Shown here: positions 46,934 to 53,112 of the stretch, piece by piece | Layout of the letters: each line of letters starts with the position of its first letter | Numbering within the stretch: position 1 is the stretch's first letter | NCBI GenBank assembly: GCA_011523945.1 | Contig: WTFU01000128.1 | Location: 1 to 53,112 of the forward strand | Length of the DNA: 53,112 nt | Origin: Mariniblastus sp. | Lineage (GTDB): Bacteria > Planctomycetota > Planctomycetia > Pirellulales > Pirellulaceae | Reading direction: 5' to 3' | Notes under the pieces: model-generated | Databases searched by the model: none | What the model saw: only the letters and a program-made list of their open reading frames with translations | What the model was told of the DNA's origin: nothing | Translations under genes and position numbers: made by a program

Positions 46934-48093
46934 CAGGTGACGCGGGCAGGAGAGAAAGGCCGTAGGTCAACCGTCAATTGTTTGCCTTCCGCCAGATCCG
47001 CCAGAGCGACTGCAGTACCGGTCGACAAATGCAACCCACCTTTGAAATGCCCGGTCGCAACAAAGGCAGTTCCTGAGTGACCAAGCTCACCTAAATAGGG
47101 GAAACCATCATAGGTCGCTGGGCGAAGCCCAGCCCAAGATCGCACGAAGGTAGCATCACCTAAAATTCCCCCCAGACTTTCAGCCCAGTTTCTCAACTCT
47201 TCCACTTCTGAGGCAGTTGTTTGACAGTCAAAACCTACTTCTTCAATGGTAGCCCCCGCGAGTACGTGCCCATCCACCCGAGGAACTAGATAACGAGTGC
47301 CGTCATTGACAACAGGTAAGTCAATTCCAGACGTTAATCCATCGACCTTATATAACGCAATCTGGCCTCGCACCGGCTGCATCGGCAGTGCGACTCCGAG
47401 CGGTTGAACCAGCTTCTCCGTCCAAGGGCCTGCCGTGAAAAAATACTGGTCACCAATATACTTATCTTCTCCAACGCTGATGCCTACAACGCTTCCATTT
47501 TCAACCTGCACCTGACACTTTCCAGCATGCTCATGCAACATCACCCCCAAACTCTGACAAGCACTTATTAACGCGGCGATGTGGGCCGGGTTTGAAAATT
47601 GCGATTCACTAGGAACCCAAAGAGCTTTAGAAATGGTTGGCACAATTTCGTCAACCAATGCATTTTCACCGGAATTTAGAAAAGCTAATCGCTGATGTGC
47701 TTCTTGAAAATTTAACTCCTCCACGGGAATACCACGACTCTCCCACTCAAATTGCATTCCGATCAGCGCAGCCACTTCACCGGCGCTCCTCGCAATGTAA
47801 AGCCCGCCGCACTTCCGAAAACCGTTGTCAATTCCAGTCAAATCCTTAAGCTCTTCTGCCCAATGTTCATGGAGCTCGCTACTGATGGCTTCCAGACATT
47901 CCATTGGGTGAATAGCCGTTGTCCGACAGGTCGGCGGGAGAATCCCAGCGCCAGCCCAGGATGCCTTTTCACCAAATCCTTCTTGCTCGAGTAACACGAC
48001 CGCATGCTTACGTTTTGCCAATTCGTACGCAAGCGAAAGCCCAATAATGCCTCCACCAACAATGACGGTTCGCTTAGTTTTTGGATTTTCCAT
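46909..48093 (-). CDS. FAD-dependent amine oxidase, glycine oxidase (ThiO)-like
   Basis: A 394-residue flavoprotein. The N-terminal dinucleotide fold V-I-V-G-G-G-I-I-G-L-S-L-A-Y-E-L-A is followed by an acidic strand end and G-E-K-A-S-W-A-G-A-G-I-L-P-P, the flavin-proximal loop of ThiO-type enzymes. Later motifs: Y-F-F-T-A-G-P-W, P-V-R-G-Q-I-A-L-Y, Y-L-V-P-R-V-D-G-H-V-L-A-G-A-T, W-A-G-L-R-P-A-T-Y-D-G-F-P-Y-L-G and T-G-H-F-K-G-G-L-H-L-S-T-G. ThiO oxidises glycine for the thiazole of thiamine, but no thi genes are adjacent, so another amine substrate is possible. It starts six bases after the TIGR04282 gene and is probably co-transcribed with it. Confidence 0.88.
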   Translation of the reverse strand: MENPKTKRTVIVGGGIIGLSLAYELAKRKHAVVLLEQEGFGEKASWAGAGILPPTCRTTAIHPMECLEAISSELHEHWAEELKDLTGIDNGFRKCGGLYIARSAGEVAALIGMQFEWESRGIPVEELNFQEAHQRLAFLNSGENALVDEIVPTISKALWVPSESQFSNPAHIAALISACQSLGVMLHEHAGKCQVQVENGSVVGISVGEDKYIGDQYFFTAGPWTEKLVQPLGVALPMQPVRGQIALYKVDGLTSGIDLPVVNDGTRYLVPRVDGHVLAGATIEEVGFDCQTTASEVEELRNWAESLGGILGDATFVRSWAGLRPATYDGFPYLGELGHSGTAFVATGHFKGGLHLSTGTAVALADLAEGKQLTVDLRPFSPARVTCHQVSEIK

Positions 48094-48099
48094 TTCTTT

Positions 48100-48819
48100 T
48101 TATCCACTTCTACCGAGTGCAAATCGAATCTCTTCAAGTAAATTCGCTTCCGGATCATCCAACAATAATGCTCTCCCTTGTAAATCTCTGGTCATCTTTT
48201 GTTCGAGTGCCAATAAGCTATTGAGTTCATCGACATCTTCCTGGGGATCGAGCAAAGTAAATTCTATTCTCTGGCGGTCTAGTTGTTCCACCGTGGATTC
48301 CAACACGGTAGGTGTACTCCATTCTATACCGCGAAAGATATCAAAACACGTTTCGCGCATTCCCAATAGGTAATATCCACCATCCACGCTTGGGCCCATC
48401 ACCACCGGCGCCTGGTCTAGATTCGCAAAAGCCTGTTCAACGGTTGCGGATTTGATTTGCGGACAATCCGCTCCAATAATGACGACCTTGCGAATTGGGT
48501 GTCCTGACGATCGAACGGATTCGAATTGATCGAAAAAAAAAGAGTGCATTCTGGTTCCAAGACACCCCGTTGATTGTGGGTAAAGCTCCCATGAATCAGG
48601 AATAATTGCTTGAAAACTAGATTCCCGCTCTGGTGGGGAATAAACAAGACATCGATCCGTCCCAACCGAACGCAATTTCTTAATCAAGTAATTCAGGAAT
48701 GCAAAATACAAGTCACATGCCTTTTCATCCCCAATTCCTGCGGCAAGTCTTGTTTTAACCCTTCCAGGCTGCCAAAATTTGGCAAACAGTCCCAATTGAT
48801 TTTGTGCTATTGCCGACAT
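48100..48819 (-). CDS. TIGR04282/DUF2064 family glycosyltransferase-like protein
   Basis: A 239-residue GT-A-like protein. The start L-G-L-F-A-K-F-W-Q-P-G-R-V-K-T-R-L-A is the family's nucleotide-binding signature (compare A-K-x-P-x-P-G-x-V-K-T-R-L), followed by W-E-L-Y-P-Q-S-T-G-C-L-G-T-R-M, V-V-I-I-G-A-D-C-P-Q-I and the metal region G-P-S-V-D-G-G-Y-Y-L-L-G. The family is linked by name to arsenosugar biosynthesis, but most members are untested and often occur near unrelated transferases. No arsenic genes are nearby, so I infer only a nucleotide-sugar transferase. First gene of a two-gene unit with the glycine oxidase-like gene. Confidence 0.87.
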   Translation of the reverse strand: MSAIAQNQLGLFAKFWQPGRVKTRLAAGIGDEKACDLYFAFLNYLIKKLRSVGTDRCLVYSPPERESSFQAIIPDSWELYPQSTGCLGTRMHSFFFDQFESVRSSGHPIRKVVIIGADCPQIKSATVEQAFANLDQAPVVMGPSVDGGYYLLGMRETCFDIFRGIEWSTPTVLESTVEQLDRQRIEFTLLDPQEDVDELNSLLALEQKMTRDLQGRALLLDDPEANLLEEIRFALGRSG

Positions 48820-49033
48820 ACTGGGTTACCGTGAGAAAGCCGTATTTTTGTTATAATCGAACCATCCGGTTCTTGACCCATTTTACAGACAACATGATTC
48901 AGGACTCCTGTTTATGAAAATCCTTATTCTTCTAATTGAGTAGTAGGATAAGGGTATCAATTACCCCAGAATCAACCAACCGGACGGGATTGTTTCGGTT
49001 GCCATTAAAGGAATACACTAAGGCACTTCATTC

Positions 49034-50401
49034 ATGTCGGAACCAAGCGCGAAAAGCTTCCTAAAACTGCTAGAGCGCAGCGGCATTGTCGCTGAAGAGC
49101 GACTCAAATCCTCTTTGGCCAAATTATCCACCAAGGCAGACGGCAAAACAATCAATCTAAAAGATTTGGCTGGTCACCTTTTAGATTCTGGTTTGATTAC
49201 TCAGTGGCACATCGACAAGCTTTTGGCTGGCAAGTACAAGGGCTTTTTCCTGGGTAAATACAAGTTGCTTGGCCACCTCGGTTCCGGAGGAATGAGCAGT
49301 GTCTATTTAGCTCAACATAAAATTTCCGAACAATTGCGCGCGATCAAAGTTCTGCCGCGAAAAAAAGTGGCCGACAAGAGCTACCTCGACCGGTTTTATC
49401 TTGAGGCCCGCGTCGCCGCCAGCTTAAACCACCCCAATGTCATTCGTATTTACGACATTTGCAATGAGGGCAATACGCACTACATGGTAATGGAGTATGT
49501 CAACGGAACCGACCTCTATGAATTGGGAAAAAAGAACGGCCCCTTAGACTTTAACTCCGCCGCAAAATACACCGCCCAGGCGGCGGAGGGACTGAGTCAC
49601 GCTCACCAGCAAGATCTTGTTCATCGCGATATAAAACCGGCGAATCTTTTCAAAACCGATCAGGGGGTAGTCAAAATCCTTGATCTCGGCCTTGCCTTAG
49701 TCAACCAAAATGATTCTCAATCGCTGACCGTTCTTCACAATGAAAAAGTGATGGGAACCGCAGATTATCTGTCTCCAGAGCAAGCCGTCAACAGTCATGA
49801 TGTTGATTCAAGAGCCGACATTTACAGCTTGGGATGTACGCTCTATTTTTTCCTGACCGGCCACCCCCCATTTCCCAAAGGCAGTTTAGCTCAGCGGATT
49901 GCGATGCATCAGTCGCTCGCTCCCAAGAGTATTTACGAAAGTCGTCCCGAGTGTCCAGAATCACTCGTTAAAATTTGTGAAAAAATGATGGCGAAAGATG
50001 CCGTTGACCGGTATCAAACATGCAATGAGGTGAAAGTCGAGTTAATGGCGCTGGTGGAGTCAGGTGAACTCGAGAATATCGCAACGTTTGCCCCCGAAGA
50101 CACGTTAATTCAGAATACCCCCTCGACCTCAACGTCAACAGATAACGAGGCTACTACACTCGCTGTGTTGGATGCGGTCGAGCCAATCGAAGACAGTGTT
50201 GTCGAACACGCTTTCCAAGAAACAACGCCTGCTTTTACGTCGGTTAATAATCCGAGCGACTCGCAAAAAAAACAAAAAACCACGCCACCAGCACCCCGAA
50301 AAAGAAGACGGCCGCCCCCTAAGTGGTTAGTCCCCGTAGCCATCGCAGCAATGTTTCTTATTCTAATTGCCGTGCTAACATTAGTGAGCTTCCTCGCCTA
50401 A
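49034..50401 (+). CDS. Tail-anchored Ser/Thr protein kinase (Hanks type)
   Basis: A 455-residue kinase. Residues 1-70 form a helical N-terminal module (L-L-E-R-S-G-I-V, L-I-T-Q-W-H-I-D-K-L-L-A-G-K) common in planctomycete kinases. The catalytic domain (about 76-340) has the glycine loop G-S-G-G-M-S-S-V-Y, A-I-K-V-L with the ATP lysine, H-R-D-I-K-P-A-N-L, D-L-G-L-A in place of D-F-G, and G-T-A-D-Y-L-S-P-E-Q. A disordered Thr/Pro-rich linker with a basic patch leads to one membrane helix (about 431-453) at the very end, so no extracellular sensor is present. Targets are unknown; the FHA activator in this window is one speculative partner. A TATAAT occurs at 48852-48857, upstream. Confidence 0.93.
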   Translation: MSEPSAKSFLKLLERSGIVAEERLKSSLAKLSTKADGKTINLKDLAGHLLDSGLITQWHIDKLLAGKYKGFFLGKYKLLGHLGSGGMSSVYLAQHKISEQLRAIKVLPRKKVADKSYLDRFYLEARVAASLNHPNVIRIYDICNEGNTHYMVMEYVNGTDLYELGKKNGPLDFNSAAKYTAQAAEGLSHAHQQDLVHRDIKPANLFKTDQGVVKILDLGLALVNQNDSQSLTVLHNEKVMGTADYLSPEQAVNSHDVDSRADIYSLGCTLYFFLTGHPPFPKGSLAQRIAMHQSLAPKSIYESRPECPESLVKICEKMMAKDAVDRYQTCNEVKVELMALVESGELENIATFAPEDTLIQNTPSTSTSTDNEATTLAVLDAVEPIEDSVVEHAFQETTPAFTSVNNPSDSQKKQKTTPPAPRKRRRPPPKWLVPVAIAAMFLILIAVLTLVSFLA

Positions 50402-50478
50402 ATACTTCCTTAAAATTCGTCACCCAATATTTCATAAGCCTAACAACAGACCAATACATTATTCGAGACAAGCAAATC

Positions 50479-52335
50479 ATGAGACTTAGCCACAGTACAA
50501 CCATAGCGACTTTGATTTCCCAACTGACTTTTGCTCTGTTGGCGCTGGTTTTCACGACTAACTCGTTCGGCCAGGCTCCGACTCCCAAGCAAAAACAGGC
50601 AGTCAAGCAAATCAAAACCAATATTGATCGAGCTGGAAAGCAATTTAAAGCGAACAAGTTTGATGCCAGTGGAAAGTATATCAACCAAGCGATTGCCCAA
50701 ATGGCTGCCGTTTCGGCAAAAGCCTCTCCGGAAGTTCTTAAGTTACTGGAACCCGAATTCAAGAGACTTGAAAAAGCGCATAAATTATTGAGTGACGCTG
50801 GGCAAAAGCTATCTCCCATGCAACCCTTACCGCAACCGAGCAGTGGTGATGCCGCCGCCGTTAGTTTTGTAAAATCGATCGCGCCCATCCTTGTTGCTAA
50901 ATGCGGAAATTGCCATGTGAATCAAAACCGTGGCGACTTTAGTGCCGCGACATTCGCCGCGCTTGACGCCAGTACAACGCTCGCCTACGGACTACCTAAC
51001 GATGCTCGTTTGATTCAGGTCATCGAGAGCGGGGAAATGCCTAAAGGTGGAGCGAAAGTAACCCCGGAAGAATTAAAATTACTGCGTGACTGGATGCAAC
51101 AGGGCGCAAAATTTGACGGCGATGATACCAAAAAAAGCCTTAACGAATTTGTAAATACACCGCCCCCTGCCCGGCCAAGAAGAAATACAACCGTTAATCT
51201 TCCCACGGGCAAAGAAACAGTATCGTTTGGATTACATGTCGCCCCAATCTTGCTAGAGAACTGCGCACGATGCCATATCACTGACCGTCCCCGTGGAAAC
51301 TTCAGCATGGCAAACTTTCGTGACGTTCTCCGAGGTGGTGATGGTGGCACACCAATTGAAGCAAAAAAATCGGGAGAAAGCCAACTCATCAAACGCCTGC
51401 GAGGTGACGGTGTCGAAATCATGCCGCCCTCCGGGAAGCTTGACGACAAGCTGATCGATACCATCGCCAAGTGGATCGATGAAGGGGCTGCATTCGACGG
51501 TGGTGACAGTCAAATGGTTACCTCGATGGTTGCCGCCCGCTCAAAAGCAGCTTCACAAACGCACGAAGAACTGCTTGCCGACCGTGGTGATCTCGCAACC
51601 CGAACCTGGAAACTCGTCATGGACAACGTGCAAAGCAAAGTGCTGCCGAGTGACAACTTTCTTGTTACCGGCTCAACCAACGAAAGTCGCCTGACTGACG
51701 TTTCACAGCTTTGTGAAAAAATGGCACCAAAAATTGCCAGCGCCCTTCGAGCCAGTTCCAAAGCACCGCTGGTCAAGGGGAACGCATCGGTATTTGTTTT
51801 CGACAAACGATACGACTTCAGTGAATTCGGCAAAATGATTGAGAAACGAGATTTCCCAAAGGACGTTTCAGGACACTGGGGATACAACATCACCGATGCC
51901 TATGCCACCGTTTTAATGACTCGTAATCAATCGGCTGAAGACGTTGAGGTTGCACTTGCCCATCAAATTGCATCCCTGCACGTCGCCAATCTTGCCCTGG
52001 ATATGCCTCGCTGGTTTGCCGATGGCCTTGGGCTCTGGACCGCCAAAAAGCTATACTCCAAAGAAGACGAAATGAAGTCGCTTGACACGAGAGCAGAAGC
52101 AGCCGTATCTGAAATGGTGAAACCGGATGATTTTATCCAGAATCGAATGCCCTCAGATCGTGCTGCCTTAGTGGGATACTTGTTTGTCAAAAAACTTAAA
52201 TCGGACTCTGGCTCATTCGCTCGTCTGATGAAATCAATCGGTAAAAATAATTCGTTTGATCGTTCTTTTAAAGAAACCTACGGAAAAACTCCAAGCGAGA
52301 TGCTAGGTCAGAAGGAACCTGCGAAGAGACGTTAA
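50479..52335 (+). CDS. Secreted protein with two PSCyt1-type CxxCH segments and a degenerate peptidase-like domain
   Basis: About 618 residues from the ATG at 50479, where a signal peptide starts (ending N-S-F-G-Q, near residue 33); the longer frame from 50323 overlaps the kinase gene. After a helical segment (35-115) come two copies of a planctomycete cytochrome-like module, with heme sites C-G-N-C-H at 142-146 and C-A-R-C-H at 262-266, each followed by G-E-x-M-P or E-I-M-P-P that could supply the axial Met. The C-terminal part (about 370-618) resembles peptidase MA-like domains, but the H-E-x-x-H zinc site reads H-Q-I-A-S (from 495), with P-R-W-F-A-D-G-L after it. Probably a periplasmic redox or scaffold protein. 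Confidence 0.82.
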   Translation: MRLSHSTTIATLISQLTFALLALVFTTNSFGQAPTPKQKQAVKQIKTNIDRAGKQFKANKFDASGKYINQAIAQMAAVSAKASPEVLKLLEPEFKRLEKAHKLLSDAGQKLSPMQPLPQPSSGDAAAVSFVKSIAPILVAKCGNCHVNQNRGDFSAATFAALDASTTLAYGLPNDARLIQVIESGEMPKGGAKVTPEELKLLRDWMQQGAKFDGDDTKKSLNEFVNTPPPARPRRNTTVNLPTGKETVSFGLHVAPILLENCARCHITDRPRGNFSMANFRDVLRGGDGGTPIEAKKSGESQLIKRLRGDGVEIMPPSGKLDDKLIDTIAKWIDEGAAFDGGDSQMVTSMVAARSKAASQTHEELLADRGDLATRTWKLVMDNVQSKVLPSDNFLVTGSTNESRLTDVSQLCEKMAPKIASALRASSKAPLVKGNASVFVFDKRYDFSEFGKMIEKRDFPKDVSGHWGYNITDAYATVLMTRNQSAEDVEVALAHQIASLHVANLALDMPRWFADGLGLWTAKKLYSKEDEMKSLDTRAEAAVSEMVKPDDFIQNRMPSDRAALVGYLFVKKLKSDSGSFARLMKSIGKNNSFDRSFKETYGKTPSEMLGQKEPAKRR

Positions 52336-52404
52336 CTCACAAAAAAACCGAAACACGCTATCTCCGCGTTAGAACAACTTTGGATTATTTAATAAATACA
52401 CACA

Positions 52405-52436
52405 AAAAAGGCCGGTCACATTAAGTGCCGGCTTTT
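52405..52436. terminator. Bidirectional terminator between convergent genes
   Basis: The stem GCCGGtCAC/GTGCCGGC (one bulged T, five-base loop) has an A-run before it and TTTT after it, so it can stop transcription from both the PSCyt1 gene and the ferredoxin gene. Confidence 0.8.
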
Positions 52437-52462
52437 CGTGTTTTAGGTTTTAACCGAAAAAG

Positions 52463-52744
52463 TTAGTCCTCTTTTTTGAGGGGTTCTTTACGCTCGGTGA
52501 TTACCTCACACTTCTCAGATTGTTCGGCGTTGATCTGAATATACTCTTTCTGATCTTCAGGAATATCATCCTCGTGATAAATTGCCTCGACTGGGCACTC
52601 CGGCACACATGCCTCGCAATCAATGCACTCATCAGGATGAATGTACAACATGGTTTCACCCTCATAGAAACATTCTACCGGGCAGACAACAACGCAATCA
52701 GTGTAACGGCAACCGTCGCAAGCTTTTCCCACAACATGTGTCAT
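52463..52744 (-). CDS. fdxA: 7Fe ferredoxin (FdxA type, [3Fe-4S][4Fe-4S])
   Basis: A 93-residue electron carrier. Cysteines at 9, 12, 17, 21, 25, 40, 43, 46 and 50 match the classical Azotobacter-type 7Fe ferredoxin with a constant one-residue shift: by homology Cys9, 17 and 50 hold the [3Fe-4S] cluster and Cys21, 40, 43 and 46 the [4Fe-4S] cluster. The E-C-F-Y-E-G-E and H-P-D-E-C-I-D-C-E-A-C-V-P-E-C-P segments are typical. The C-terminal 40 residues are acidic. It is a single-gene unit with its own upstream region and a shared terminator; its redox partners are not in this window. Confidence 0.95.
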   Translation of the reverse strand: MTHVVGKACDGCRYTDCVVVCPVECFYEGETMLYIHPDECIDCEACVPECPVEAIYHEDDIPEDQKEYIQINAEQSEKCEVITERKEPLKKED

Positions 52745-52856
52745 TTTAATACTCCTGTCTTCGGATCGTGACCCGACTAATTTTCAAGATGGATGGGTGT
52801 TTAGGCGATCAATAAAAAATAAACACAAGCCGCCATTTGGTATCGGTAAAATATAG

Positions 52857-52890
52857 GTTGGAAAACCAACAATTACGAAAAATCGTAATT
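52857..52890. repeat. Two abutting perfect inverted repeats with AAAA centres
   Basis: GTTGG-AAAA-CCAAC (52857-52870) is followed with no gap by AATTACGA-AAAA-TCGTAATT (52871-52890). They lie upstream of fdxA on its far side and upstream of the possible 48-codon gene. They may be regulator-binding sites or RNA hairpins. Confidence 0.55.
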
Positions 52891-52955
52891 CTCTTCAAAA
52901 ACAGTGTCAAGACACGAAAGCTAGTTAATCTTTGCCGAAGAAGACGTCACTTGCC

Positions 52956-53102
52956 ATGTCCCGCACTTCCAAAACCTGTGCTCAAAGACAGCTAATCCTG
53001 AAACTTCCATCCAGCATTACCGGGCGGGTTATTAAGCTGAAGAGCGGAAACCGACAACTCCGACGCAAGATTTACCTTCGCTACACCATCGGCCCTCGGT
53101 AA
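52956..53102 (+). CDS. Possible 48-residue basic protein
   Basis: An ATG-to-TAA frame of 48 codons just before the window end. The product is strongly basic (many K and R) with a plausible folded segment S-S-I-T-G-R-V-I-K-L-K-S-G-N-R-Q-L-R-R-K and ends in Y-T-I-G-P-R. There is no clear ribosome-binding site and no recognised family. It is divergent from fdxA and could instead be chance. Confidence 0.35.
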   Translation: MSRTSKTCAQRQLILKLPSSITGRVIKLKSGNRQLRRKIYLRYTIGPR

Positions 53103-53112
53103 ACTCCACATT

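Noticed and set aside
50323..50478. N-terminal extension of the PSCyt1 protein
   Set aside because: It overlaps the kinase gene in another frame, and a proper signal peptide begins at the ATG at 50479.

Overview
The window reads as chromosomal DNA of a planctomycete, most likely of the Pirellulaceae or a close relative. This is inferred from gene content and not from any marker phylogeny. The pointers are a DUF1080 protein, a secreted sulfatase, two PSCyt1-type CxxCH segments in a secreted protein, a Ser/Thr kinase with the N-terminal extension common in this phylum, an FHA-sigma54 activator, an oversized SecA, a CpsD-like ATPase with an altered P-loop, and Kdo transferase (LPS, so a Gram-negative envelope). 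Base composition is moderate and even. Phage, transposase, CRISPR and rRNA signals were not seen, so this looks like ordinary core/accessory chromosome and not an island.

Layout. 1-6.6 kb: tail of a sodium:solute symporter, a UPF1/IGHMBP2-like helicase, a TAXI-type TRAP transporter (binding lipoprotein plus fused permease) and a DUF1080 protein. 6.7-13.0 kb: ribosomal protein S18 with a clear terminator, then a same-strand group of hot-dog thioesterase, prenyltransferase-like barrel protein, LolD/YbbA-like ATPase and a giant ten-helix FtsX-type permease. 13.1-13.2 kb: tRNA-Leu(CAA) with promoter and terminator. 13.7-17.6 kb: an SLC1-type symporter fused to a periplasmic binding domain, and a sulfatase. 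17.9-21.9 kb: what looks like an MscK-type mechanosensitive channel divided into two overlapping genes. 21.9-26.5 kb: FHA-GAF-AAA-Fis activator and a Prc-type protease. 26.5-33.1 kb: PhnP-like hydrolase, secA and waaA. 33.4-39.8 kb: metK, a small hypothetical protein, UDP-sugar pyrophosphorylase, mannose-1-phosphate guanylyltransferase, lipase-like hydrolase, YqgF/RuvX and a small membrane protein. 39.8-48.8 kb: metH, CpsD-like ATPase, GT39-like glycosyltransferase, glycine oxidase-like enzyme and a TIGR04282-type transferase. 49.0-53.1 kb: tail-anchored Ser/Thr kinase, PSCyt1 protein with a degenerate peptidase-like domain, a 7Fe ferredoxin and a possible 48-residue protein.

How the genes fit together. 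Envelope work dominates: SecA exports the many signal-peptide proteins, WaaA adds Kdo to lipid A, the two nucleotidyltransferases supply activated sugars, and the CpsD-like ATPase with its neighbouring glycosyltransferase suggests polysaccharide assembly. MetK and MetH belong to the methionine/SAM cycle but are about 5 kb apart on opposite strands. No complete new defence or biosynthetic system could be identified. The most unusual items are the divided MscK, the symporter-binding protein fusion that lacks family ion-site motifs, the prenyltransferase-like barrel lacking zinc ligands beside a YbbAP-like exporter, the SecA insertion, and a near-consensus sigma54 promoter in the long gap before secA.
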